This document shows, one piece after another, positions 11,669 through 21,639 of a stretch of 64,000 nt of DNA. Made by a program: the position numbers and the translations under genes. The notes beneath the pieces are model-generated. The model was not told the DNA's origin. It did no database searches and was given only the letters and a program-made list of their open reading frames with translations. Every line of letters starts with the position of its first letter. Within the stretch, counting starts at the first letter, position 1. The stretch covers positions 434,001 through 498,000 of the forward strand of contig WACJ01000193.1 of NCBI GenBank assembly GCA_008973525.1. The letters are read 5' to 3'. This DNA is from Stenopsyche tienmushanensis. Taxonomy: Eukaryota > Arthropoda > Insecta > Trichoptera > Stenopsychidae.

Positions 11669-12583
11669 AGTACTTTTAAAGATATAAACGAGGTAATACA
11701 CTCGATCCTTCTGTACGGAGCCCCGATATGGCATGAGTCGCTCAAACGTGACACCAACAGAAAGAAGCTCGCCAGAGTCCAGCGACAGGGAGCGCTCCGA
11801 GTCACCGCAGCGTACAGGACAGTGTCTGAAGACGCGGTACTGGTGATTGCTGGAATACCTTCGCTGGACCTCCAGGCAAAGAAGAGGGCCTTGGACTACG
11901 AAGATCCTAAAAATCACAACGAACATGACCAGAAACTGAGGGAAGCATGGCAACGGAGATGGGATCAGTCCAGCAAGGGAAGATGGACCCATCGACTTAT
12001 CCCGGTCATAAGTCGGTGGACGGCCCGAGAACACAGCGAAACAACCTACCGCTTGACGCAGGCGCTCACTGGGCACGAATGCTTTGGTGCGTACCTGAAA
12101 CGGATTGGCAAAGAACCATCCGCTACGTGCCAACACTGCCAAGCGGAGGTCGACGACACAGAACACACCATCATTGGCTGTGAGGCTTGGGCACCCCAGA
12201 GAAAACTGCTGAAACAAGCACTCGAGGTGGCCGAGCTCAACGTTGACAACATGGTCCACAGCATGATGGAAAGCAAGAGGAACTGAGACCTTTGGCGCGA
12301 ATACGTAGAAGAGATACTCAGCGCCAAAGAGGGCAGTGAAAGAGAGAGACGCAGAGTGCAACAGTCTCTCCAACAATAGAATAGGGCCAATCACTTAAGG
12401 TCAGACTACCTGTCCTCCTGAAGCAATGTGGAAAACAATACCAGGAGGACAGAGAAGGACAAGGGGGGGTTTAGTGGGTAAGGCACGATCGATCAATCGT
12501 GAATCCCACACTACCCAGTTTTACTGGGTGTCTTGCGAAGATTTTCTCGCCCACAGAAAAAAAAAAAAGTACTTTTAAAGATA
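11669..12583 (+). mobile_element. R1-clade LINE, 5'-truncated insertion with 16-bp target duplication (copy 2)
   Basis: The insertion spans 11685-12567. It is flanked by identical AGTACTTTTAAAGATA at 11669-11684 and 12568-12583 and ends in an A-run (12557-12568). The open frame from about 11690 starts in the C-terminal part of the ORF2 protein (ILLYGAPIWHE, LARVQRQGALRVTAAYRTVS). It continues through ALTGHECFGAYLKRIGKE and a zinc-knuckle-like CQHCQAEVDDTEHTIIGC to a TGA at 12284-12286. The same frame then continues to a TAG at about 12379, so the TGA probably replaces a Trp codon. The 3' UTR has a hairpin at 12513-12529. This is the classic product of target-primed reverse transcription. It is young enough to keep its target duplication but is incapable of movement. 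Confidence 0.9.
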
Positions 12584-13230
12584 ACATCCATTAATATATA
12601 TGTTGTGTGTAGTTTAAAAATATTTTCTTTTTTTATGCAGTTAATCAATCGATGCAGGTATTTATAATTAGTCTTTATTCAAAATTTCATTTAAAAATAT
12701 TTCATAGTTTGGATGTTATAGGGTATTTTGCATGCAAGTATTTTGTCACACGTCGTGTAAAATTTAATAAACGGTAAGTTCGCGCGCGTCAGCTCCCGCA
12801 GAAAGTGTGTTAAGATGATTTTTTACAGTTGATCAGGGATGATTGCTTTCCTATTTTAGAGGCCTTTGTGGTTTTGAATTGTCCATTAAACCCCTATCGC
12901 TACTTTTTTTTAGCCACCTATGGTATGTTTAAGTCGTAAATATGTTTCAATACGTATCGTAAACAGAACGAATCAGCATGAAATACCTCAAATATGTGTA
13001 TTCGACAACTCCATCTTCGAAACACTGGTTTTAAAATATTTTTAAAAAGACATATTTTTCTTCCCGATGTATCTTATATTTAACATAACTCCACAATAAT
13101 GCAAATAAATTACAGTACTACAGTAAGTACAGTACAAGGTACATGAAATTCAAATTCTTTATATTACATTCAAGTATTTTATTACTTTTAATTTGAATAA
13201 AACATTATGAAATTTTCTATTGCAACTTTA
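12584..13230. other. Intergenic, nothing recognised
   Basis: AT-rich sequence with no open frame or repeat end that I recognise. It is the 3' flank of the gene ending at 13231. Confidence 0.4.
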
Positions 13231-14448
13231 TTAATTAAATGGTTGCAAGTATCGACGACCGTTACATGGAAACTCTTCACATTTTTCATCTATTGTATTA
13301 AACCATCCACCATCAGAGCAGTTCATTATATCCGGAGATTGTCCTGATTGTGTACAATAGAAATAAGATTTACAGCTGTTCCTATTATAAAACTTCCCGA
13401 TCGAGCTGCAATAACCGCTTTTCTAAAGCATCATCGTGAGGAGTTGGATTTATACAATCTCCATCTTTGAAGACGAAATTTCCAGGACAAGCACGTATCT
13501 GCGGATAAATAATATCTCCGTCGCCATATTTCAAAATTATACATTCATAAAAAAGACTTGGATTGTTTTTTATATGACCGAGTTCTCCTTCGTTATCACA
13601 AATGTCACTCGATGGAATACATTCTTCGTCTTCAACGGAATTTGTCCGGCATCTGGCAGTGATGGAATCAAAATATGTGGAATCACTGCAGGTAAAACTT
13701 AATGAATGTAAGCGCTCGTCTTTTTATAACACATGTAGTAGTTTTTGCAATTCTCAATATCAGGAAATATTCCAGATCGAGGACATTGAAATTTATATTC
13801 GTTCTCTTCTGGTTCTGGTGTTGTTTCTGGTGTTGTTTCTGGTGTTGTTTCTGGTGTTGTTTCTGGTGTTGTTTCTGGTGTTGTTTCTGGTGTTGTTTCT
13901 GGTGTTGTTTCTGTTGTTGGTTCTGGTGTTGGCTCTGGTGTTGATTCTGGAGTTGATTCTGGTGTTAGCTCTGTTGTTGGCTCTGGTGTTGATTCTGGAG
14001 TTGGTTCTGGAGTTGGCTCTGGTGTTGGCTCTGGTGTTAGCTCTGTTGTTGGCTCTGGTGTTGGCTCTGGTGTTAGCTCTGTTGTTGGCTCTGTTGTTGG
14101 CTCTGGTGTTGGCTCTGGTGTTGGTTCTGGTGTTAGCTCTGTTGTTGGCTCTGGTGTTGGCTCTGGTGTTGGCTCTGGTGTTGGCTCTGGTGTTGGCTCT
14201 GGTGTTGGTTCTGGTTCTCTTGGACAGTTCTCATTTTCTTGATTTGTGCAGGTTGCTTCTTCTTCTTCTGTTAAATAAGCACAAGTTCGGCCTCCTGAAC
14301 AAGTTTCATACATTATTTCTAAAAAATCATCACCCCCTAAATGTACGCAAAAGACTTTTGTTAAGCAATCCTTGCACATTAAACCTTCTTTTTCGCATTT
14401 CTTATCTTCTGGATAGAGCGCTGCTGTACTTTTTAGACTAATTAAAAT
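13231..14448 (-). pseudogene. Mucin-like peritrophin-type gene with two compensating frameshifts, member 2
   Basis: Exon 2 begins at 14448 after a TTTTACAG acceptor. Module 1 (GLMCKDCLTKVFC ... GGRTC) is followed by a long Thr/Pro/Glu linker of repeated TPEP and TTPE units, then module 2 (KFQCPRSGIFPDIENCKNYY). A one-base shift in a five-base homopolymer (13721-13725 on plus) moves the frame and leads to an early stop at 13699. Read one frame over, the protein resumes with TCSDSTYFDSITARC and a full module 3 (DIIYPQIRACPGNFVF). A second shift of opposite sign in a four-base run (13419-13422) restores the original frame for module 4 (CSSIGKFYNRNSCKSYFYC) up to the TAA at 13231. Whether this is a real pseudogene or consensus error at homopolymers cannot be decided here. 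I could not place a signal-peptide exon upstream with confidence. Confidence 0.75.
13809..14216 (-). repeat. Coding minisatellite: about 34 units of 12 bp (TPEP/TTPE)
   Basis: On plus the unit is TCTGGTGTTGGC or close variants. On minus it encodes Thr-Pro-Glu-Pro, Thr-Thr-Pro-Glu or Thr-Glu-Leu steps. The upstream end (lower coordinates) is a homogeneous run of TTPE units; the rest mixes types in higher-order groups (for example TELTPEP). The linker would be acidic, rigid and rich in O-glycosylation sites, as in insect intestinal mucins. Length polymorphism is likely. Confidence 0.9.
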
Positions 14449-14539
14449 CTGTAAAAGAGAAAAATAAAAATATTACCTACAATCTTTGTTACAAAAATCG
14501 GATAGAGAATTTTAATGAAAAAACCCCAATAGCTATCAT

Positions 14540-14557
14540 ATATATATATATATATAA
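14540..14557. repeat. (TA)n microsatellite
   Basis: An uninterrupted run of about nine TA units. Confidence 0.85.
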
Positions 14558-14984
14558 TAAAGAAGTATATGAGTTGTCAGATCATTGTTGCAATAAATCT
14601 TATTTACCTTATGTACTGTTTTATGTATACTAATTTTGCGCTAAGAAACCATAAATATTCCCTGCCTAACCGTTTTTTAAAAGCAAAACGGTATTTGCTT
14701 AAAGAAAAAATTCTCCATTCATTTAAAACAGTGAGTAGTTATGAGAAAACCTGCACGGGGCGTTATCTCAAGCTGCAATAAATGATGGAGGTTATTCCTC
14801 GATGATTTTTTGGATCGAAATATTTAACACTAGGTAAACTGCATCCCTTCAATTTGACAGAGTTCGAAATTAATGAGCCGTATTAAAAAAAACTCGAAAC
14901 ATTGGTGTTAAGCTGCTCTTTAAAAAAGTTAAATGAATGGACCCATAAATGCATCGTTTGTCATCTGTGTATCCGTAGAAATGC

Positions 14985-15293
14985 TTGGCAATACTAAATT
15001 GGTCTAATTTAAATGGTAAACATTGCCCTAAATTTATTGATAACGACGTTTTTAAAGTTTTGGTAGAGTCAGACCCACAATTAACAGTGGATGAAATCAC
15101 AGAAAGGATAAATTCATCTCATGGAACAGTCTTTCGCCATTTAAAGAAGATTGGGAAAGTATCCAAGCTTTTAAAGAGAGTACCGCATGAGCTATCCGAA
15201 TCTAACTACCAGCAACGAATAAACATCTGCACTTCCCTTTTATCGCGCTTTGAAAGAGAGCCATTTTTAGATTATTTTGGTAACTGGTATTAA
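14985..15293 (+). mobile_element. Mariner transposase fragment, N-terminal region
   Basis: A 102-codon open frame reads ESDPQLTVDEITERINSSHG, then TVFRHLKKIGKVSKLLKRVP and HELSESNYQQRINICTSLL. This is the second helix-turn-helix and linker of a mariner transposase (usual form: NP..T..ELA..L..S..TV..HL..LGKV.K...WVPHEL). The frame is intact over this length, but no catalytic DD(34)D region follows. It is an isolated fragment just 3' of the broken gene at 15.3 kb and on the opposite strand. Confidence 0.85.
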
Positions 15294-15317
15294 AAAAATA
15301 GATTATTTATCAAAATG

Positions 15318-15840
15318 TCACAAGAAAAAGACAGAAAATGGACAATCAATTTCAACAGCAAATGTGTTTTTACATCCGTCGTCACAGATCTTTTTTGGGG
15401 AATCTCACCTTCATCTTCACATTCGAAGTATAGCCTACAATCATCCGGATCGTAAAATTTACTTATTTCCTCATATTCCACAACCATTCCACATCCATTC
15501 CTGTTGAAGTAGAGATCCTGAAGGCAAGCGAAAACTTGAGGGATAATCACCCGAGAACCGACAGTCTGCATCAAGCACTCGTAATAAAGGACTTGATTTC
15601 CATCTACAGGAAAAATGTTCCCATTTTTTTTGGCAATTCGACGTTCTCATGCTATTTCTAAATTTTGGATTTAGTCTACATCTCGTCGTTAATAGATCAT
15701 AATATCCAGTGCCGACACCAGTGCAGTCTATTTCAAGAGAATATAATAAACAAATCTGTAAACAACATTTCTGCAATAATCGCTTGGTGAATTGGAGCAC
15801 AATCCGTTATTGCAAGTTTGGGTGGCAAAAAAGGAGTGAA
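15318..15840 (-). pseudogene. Broken peritrophin-like gene, member 3 (main exon)
   Basis: The minus strand preserves the end of module 1 (CNNGLCSNSP), the back of module 2 (TGYYDLLTTRC), module 3 (DGNQVLYYEC ... VIIPQVFACLQDLYF) and module 4 (KFYDPDDCRLYFECEDEGEI, then CDDGCKNTF) to a TGA at 15318. The front half of module 2 is missing. The modules lie in different frames, with the shifts at an eight-base A-run just before module 3 and a six-base A-run in module 4. The start of module 1 (about 15840-15930) is unrecognisable. The central deletion makes this a genuine pseudogene, even if the homopolymer shifts were base-calling errors. Confidence 0.75.
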
Positions 15841-15929
15841 TAATTAGTATCATTTAAATCAATTTACCTGCTGGCGATTTTTATCTAAACACATTGTTCG
15901 CAATTTAAAATTGTAATAAACACTAAATT

Positions 15930-16552
15930 TCTATAAAGTGTTCATACTGTCTTAATTCAAAAAAAATGGACACCGTTTTTTCTGATATTTCAACAAATCA
16001 ATGTCTCGCTATATTCAAACGAACTGAACTTAGGCATAAACACAATGATAAGTTATTGAACAGAAATAGCATCATTTTCAATAACTATTAAAAAGGTAAT
16101 TGTTTAAATATTTAATCTATTGCTTTATGAAATTCTATGACGTTAGCTCTAATAGCAAGTCCTATATGATGTTTTTTTTTCTTTTCAAACGATTTTTCTG
16201 GATCAGCCAGATTTAAAGATGGAAGATATCTTGTGACAGGATTAAGAACTGCTCTGATTGAATCATGATTCATCTCTTTTTATCAAACTTTCGAATACCT
16301 TTTTGAAAATTTGTTAACATTCTCGGTCAAATTTCCATCGAATTCATCTTATACTATCTTTCAACAATTTTCCTTGAATTCATTACAACTCTTCATTTGA
16401 CTATCTGCCAAAATTGAATTTTTGGTACATATTTTCCAACACCCTTCCCACGAGATATTCAATATAAAGATTTTAATTTGAAATCAACCCTCATTTTTTA
16501 CGTTGATAAGAGCAAAATAAATTAAATAATACCAGTTTAATAGTATAGATAG
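15930..16552. other. Intergenic or intronic remnant, nothing recognised
   Basis: AT-rich sequence between the broken main exon and the solo LTR. If the signal-peptide exon at 18.38 kb belongs to member 3, this is the 3' part of its intron. Confidence 0.35.
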
Positions 16553-17012
16553 TGTAGCGTGGGTGATTTAACATCTCCACGTAATAGCGCTATTAAACTG
16601 AGTTAATTCTCCAGATTAACAGCGACATCTTCCGTCTCTCTTCAGGTGCAATTTGTTATTTTAACAGCGCCATCTCTTGTGGCCCTGCGGAGACATTCCA
16701 CCTGCATACCGACCGATCGCTTTTTGCGCGTGTACCGTTGCCGGTTGGGTAGTGACGCGCAGGAGGCGGGAGTCGGGAGAGTTGTCGGTTAGCCTTGGCT
16801 GCGGGAGGTCGTCCCTCCTGCGGCCAGATCTCTCGTATGGAATACATAGTTATTTAAAGAAGACAGTCTTTCTATTCAACGCCCGTCTATTCCCATCTAT
16901 TCGTCCAGCAACATCACAGCCCGATAAAAGAACGGACCCGCGCACTAGCGCAGCCATCCCGATGAGCACCCTGGGACTCTGCCACCGAGAGCGCCCCTGC
17001 CTCAACGTTACA
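16553..17012 (+). mobile_element. Solo LTR of about 460 bp
   Basis: A less AT-rich block begins TGTAGCGT and ends ACGTTACA, which are inverted termini with one mismatch, as expected for a TG..CA LTR. A promoter-like TATTTAAAGA sits at about 16850. No internal retroviral coding region adjoins it, so it is a solo LTR. No matching 4-6 bp flanking duplication is visible (left ATAG, right ATAT), so the assignment rests on the termini and on the composition contrast. Strand is arbitrary; BEL/Pao is a guess only. Confidence 0.6.
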
Positions 17013-17379
17013 ATATTGTTTATAAATCGGTCATCGGTTGATTATTTTGTATCATCACAAGAATATTTAATAAATGACCGTATCAACAGGAATTCTCAAA
17101 CTCTTTTGATCCATAGCATAAGTATTTTAAGTCTTATAACCTCGTAGCAAAGAGTATTTTGCATTTTTTAACGTTTTTATGCTGTAGTTTTCCACCTGTT
17201 TATATCGTACATAATAAATTAAAATTTTGAATTGTTTGGGAAAAAATTGTGGATTCATATGATGTAAATGGGGGTCCACGAGAGACCCACGGATCCCATT
17301 TAGACAAATAAATAGACTCAATAAAATTTTGGCTTCCCATAAATTTTATAATTCTTTTATTAAATTTATGTACAGTGGC

Positions 17380-17553
17380 GAATTTACCTATAGGTGCAGA
17401 AGGTGATTGACATACTAGCCTTAAATTGAAAAACTGTACCGTTCTCTGTCCTGATACCACGTAATAGTGAATAGGAAAAGCAGGGGATTTACCCAAAATA
17501 GAAAAAAATTGACACGTGGTCTACGAAGCGAAAAAAGTCTGGGAACCATCTAG
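17380..17553 (-). mobile_element. hAT-type terminus (solo end)
   Basis: On minus, a GGTTCCCAGACTTTTTTCGC terminus followed by TTCGTAGACCACG resembles the GGTTCCCA..CTTTTT ends of hAT elements. I found no partner end nearby. Only the end is recognisable. Confidence 0.4.
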
Positions 17554-17559
17554 TAGTTC

Positions 17560-18340
17560 GCATGAAGTTATTAAATTAAATATAGTAAATAAATAGAAGC
17601 AATAATACTTTTATTAATTGTAAGAAAATAAAATATACACAGAAAATTTAATGATTGAACTTAGTATTTTTTTTAATTATGTTTTTAGCGTTCCCATAAA
17701 TACACAGATGACAAAACTTAATGATTACATAACGAGCATTTTGTAATTAAATAGTATTTATTTTATATTTGTTATCCGGCAAATTCCATCGAAAGTTTTC
17801 CAAGGGATAATAATTTTCACGTGGTGGTTTCCTATTATTTACTAAATCTGGATAAAACGAATTTTCTCTGTTCGATTTTATTAGTCATCTGAATAAATAT
17901 TAACTTGAAGGTGTTTATTAATATTTTTTAAAAATTGGAATTGAGCTTGAATTTGTATAATAAAATGCTTTCCAAAAGCGTACGTATTGTAAAATTATTA
18001 AATTGGTTGTATATTAATATTATTTATGATTGTCTTTCGAAAGCTCCCTTAATAATTTTGCAACAAGTCTGTTCAAATAATAATCATATAACCCATACTA
18101 TATAATAATAAATAATTTATAAATTTAATTTTCAATATGAAATGACCTTGAATTATTGTTCCATATATATCAGCCAAACACCAAAGGTCATTCCAAATTT
18201 AATATAAATATTAAAAAATTCTATCCATTCATGGCGTATTTAATTTTTAGTTTGATTTAAAATATAACATGAAAGTGTTTTATATGATATTTGATGGTGA
18301 AAAAAATCACAAAATTTACATTGAATATTTTTTATACTTA
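17560..18340. other. AT-rich stretch, nothing recognised
   Basis: Very AT-rich, no open frame or repeat structure seen. It may be intronic to the broken member 3. Confidence 0.35.
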
Positions 18341-18341
18341 C

Positions 18342-18383
18342 AAATGAAAGCACGCAAAAAATTAAAAGTTTTTTGACAATCAT
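18342..18383 (-). CDS. Orphan signal-peptide exon of the peritrophin-like family
   Basis: The minus strand reads ATG, then 14 codons (MIVKKLLIFCVLSF), then a perfect GTAAGT donor. Length (42 bp), phase 0 and composition match exon 1 of the other family members. The next minus-strand main exon downstream is the broken member 3, 2.4 kb away with a solo LTR between. It is most likely that gene's first exon. No intact partner exon exists in the window. Confidence 0.65.
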
Positions 18384-18640
18384 GTTTGCAGCTCCCTATT
18401 CAAAATGATTTTTTCCCTTGTATGATGTGTTCACAAAACGATAATAATGCCAATTGCGTCAATACGGTTAATTATTGTCATGATCTCATATGTGAGATAA
18501 ATGGCCTAATGATCTTTTTTGATAAACAATGATCAATATCGTTTCTATAGGGAAAGCGAAAACACATTGTTTTAATATCGAAAACATATTCCAAGGGTGC
18601 GAAAGTAATTAAAAATTTTCTGCAAATAAAGCCATTAATA

Positions 18641-19391
18641 CGAGGTCTGATCAAAAAATACGGTGAATAATTTTATTACAAACAAAGTAACAGGTTTACA
18701 TGGAAATGGAATTAATTTTCTTCAAAATACTGTCCTTGGCCAGAGATGCACTTATCTCAACGTTAAATCCATGACTGGAAACATTTTTGAAAGGCTTCTT
18801 TCGGAAGGGCGTTCAGCTGATCTTTTATGGTCATCTCAATGTCAGGAATGGTGCCAAAACGTTTTCCTTTTAGCGCGGTTTTTATATTTGGAAAGAGCCA
18901 GAAATCGCATGGTGCTAAATCTGATGAGTAAGGAGGATGTAGACACACATGAAGATTTTTACAACCAGGAACTCGCGAATCAGAGGTTCATTGTCGTGAT
19001 GAAGAATGAAACTATTAACCTATTTTTCCGCTCTCTTCTTCGTATATCATTTCGCAAATGTTGCTCTACGCCTTTGTAAAATTCAGAGTTTATAGTTGTT
19101 CCCCTTAGAACGACTCTGATCGCACTATGCCCTCACTATCGAAAAAAATATAATGTGCATGGTCATGATGTTCGACTTTGACTAACGTGCCGCTTTAGGG
19201 CGAGGGGAGTTAGACGTTTCCTTTGGGAACTCTGCATTTTCATTTCAGGATTATAGCCATAGACCACACTTTCATATCTGGTTACACTTTTGACTATGAA
19301 GTTCGGATATGTTTTGAGACGATCCTTCAATTCCGTGCAAATTGAAATACAAAATCCATGATGCGCGACAGACGCGATAAACACGATCTTG
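18641..19391 (-). mobile_element. Mariner fossil (transposase C-terminal two thirds)
   Basis: On minus, YESVVYGYNPEMKMQSSQ corresponds to the first catalytic-Asp region (usual form: T.DE.W.Y.YDPE.K.QS.QW), and HPPYSSDLAPCDFWLFPNIK to the region of the last one. A tail then reads RWDKCISAQGQYFEEN. Stops and shifts interrupt the centre. The right-hand end (minus 3') has CGAGGTCTGATC next to TA at 18639-18640, as expected of a mariner terminal repeat beside a TA target. A hAT element interrupts or abuts it at 19.4 kb. Confidence 0.8.
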
Positions 19392-20543
19392 CTCTAGCGC
19401 AGTGGTTCCTAACCTCGGTGGAATTACCCCCCGAGGGGTAAAACGACTTTTCTGCGGGGGTAATGGCAATATTCATTTTTAGTATGTAGATATAATAATA
19501 AAATGACAGATGAGCGTCATATAGCTTGCATTCTCTCCCAAGAAGTCTCTCACTGTGTTCTAATGCCTTTCTAGTAATCCTTCTCGCAAGGAGAGGGATG
19601 AAGAGACTAGAGATGGAGACGATATAGTTTCAATTTACTCGAGCACTAATTTGCACGTTTCGCATTTGTGACAGTATTTTAAGTGAAATGACTTCTGGAA
19701 AAAGCGCTTGTATCAAGAAGCAATTCTACAATGGGATTTCACGAATATTTTTGACAGGAATATGGAAAAGCCTCAGTGTGTTATGTAATAAAGTTTTTTG
19801 GTCTCAGAGAGCATGAACCCGAGTAAACCTAAAAAAAAAGATTATATAGACGGGAAGGGACGTCTTCCACGATGAGAATACGTTCTGGATTTCGAGTAGT
19901 CGTGTTACAATGACTTCTCAAGTTTTGTTTTATCACTGCATGATACGATTTAGCTGTTAAGAAGCTTCCTTCAGATTTACTAAGCGCGTTGAATGATGTA
20001 GTAAAAATTATGAATCAAATTCGTGGCAGCGCTATGAGTTTCAGATTATTCATAGTTTTGTGCGATGAAGTTGGAGCCAAATTTAATGGTCTTTTGTACA
20101 GATAGAAGTATCCAGGTTGTCAAGAGAGAGAATTTTAAACAGGGTTTATGAGCTCGGTGAAGAAATAGGATTGTTTCTCGAAAACCAGAGAACACAAAAG
20201 ATTTTTTCAGTTAAATTAACAGTCTGATGACAAGGAAATATGATGAATATCTTGACAGCACAGGATAAAGTTGCTAAAGTGAAACTAAACCTAAAATTAA
20301 AAAAGAACTTGCAAATGCAAAACAACTTTAACTTTAACATTAATCATCATTAAATTAATCAAGAAAGTATGTTGAAATTGTAATTTCCAATCGTTTTGTG
20401 CAATTTCATGATAAATAAAGGCTATTTGTATGTATTATATATGTTGTTTTCTTCAACAAAATTTTAAAGGGGGGTAAAATCAGTTTCCCTGATAGGTTAT
20501 AGGGGTAACGAGACCGAAAAGGTTAGGAAACACTGCTCTAGCG
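19392..20543 (+). mobile_element. hAT element (SCAND3/ZBED-type remnant) with TIRs and 8-bp target duplication
   Basis: The element is 19400-20535 (1136 bp). Ends are CAGTGGTTCCTAACCT and the inverse of CAGTGTTTCCTAACCT (one mismatch). Identical CTCTAGCG flanks it at 19392-19399 and 20536-20543, fitting the nTCTAGAn preference of Charlie-like hATs. The plus strand keeps decayed transposase: LPSDLLSALNDVVKIMNQIR, then RLFIVLCDEVGAKF. The zinc-finger and catalytic start are deleted. It is non-autonomous. Confidence 0.9.
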
Positions 20544-20759
20544 GCTATTGAGACGTGTATAAACTTGACAGATGCTTATCTCAGTGGATCAATCTATCGG
20601 ACATATGACATGAAATGGATGAAATAAAGCATCATCACATGCGATTAGGTCCATTATTCACTTCTAGTAATTAATTTGTTTATCCCTTCCCTAGAAAAAT
20701 CTCATTTTCATCATCAAAAATCAATTTTATCAGTCACGTGGCAAAGAAAAAAATGACAT

Positions 20760-20960
20760 TCTTAGCTGAAAGAAAGAGCACAGTTGCGAGATCGGGGAAG
20801 CCGGCGGGAAGAACGCGCCTTCCCGAGGCCACGGCTATCGGGTGACCTCTATCGTCTTCCGTGCGCCATGTTTACTCGCGCATGCGTAGGAAGATAGAAA
20901 GAGACCGCTGTTAATCTAGCGAACGGCACAATTGACAGTGGCGTCACGTACACTGTTATT
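20760..20960. other. GC-richer island
   Basis: A sharply less AT-rich block (CGGGGAAGCCGGCGGGAAGA, later GCGCATGCGTAGG) in AT-rich DNA. It has no terminal repeats or open frame that I trust. It could be an LTR fragment or a promoter or first exon of an unseen gene. Confidence 0.3.
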
Positions 20961-21511
20961 TCCTGCATTATATTTATCATATTTAACAATTGAAATGCTG
21001 ATAAGGAAGTTAACAAAAGCCTTTTTTAAATATAATTGACTCGAGATTCGACTCTTGTTTTGAAACATTGTAATAAATATTCGTGATCTTCATAATAATC
21101 CCAAGTTCTTTTAACTCGTGTCTTTTTTAAAAGTGGTTAACATTATAGCAACCGATATAACTCTATTGTTCAACAATTCTCTATCAATAATATATTTTTC
21201 GAAACGCCTCTTCAATTGACTATTGACCAAAATTAAATTCAAATATCTCATTTGGTTCCTTACTTCTTTCTCTAATTAAATAGTGTTTTTAGAATCTTCT
21301 AACACAAGTTAAAATCAAATTTAAACAAAACTGTGTATCCAACACGTTAAGACCTTTTTTCATGCTAATGTAGATAAATTATGAAACGTTCTTCGTATGT
21401 ATTACAGATTAAATTAATATAATCCCACGATTTTCATTATTAAAAGTAGAAATATTTAAGACTCGGTTATATTTATTATATGCTTTCCATATAAAAATTG
21501 TTTATATTTAG

Positions 21512-21631
21512 TGCGTTACCCACGGACACAAGATGACCATCAAACGTCATGGAACTCGAGTTATTACAATAAAAGACAAACAAATGGCTGTTGCGTCAAA
21601 AACTGGCAATATTATGATGCAAGAAGCTTAA
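21512..21631 (+). other. Candidate terminal exon, 39 codons, family unknown
   Basis: TTTATATTTAG is followed by an open frame CVTHGHKMTIKRHGTRVITI... ending MMQEA and TAA. It is richer in G and C than its surroundings and looks coding. I do not recognise it and could not find an upstream exon. It could also be a retrocopy fragment. Confidence 0.25.
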
Positions 21632-21639
21632 TATAATAT

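Noticed and set aside
11597..12394. Long minus-strand frame over the LINE copy
   Set aside because: Shadow of the LINE coding strand, which carries the LARVQR and zinc-knuckle motifs.
13602..14441. Long plus-strand frame of Leu/Val/Ala repeats
   Set aside because: It is the antisense reading of the TPEP minisatellite; the minus strand has the cysteine modules on both sides.
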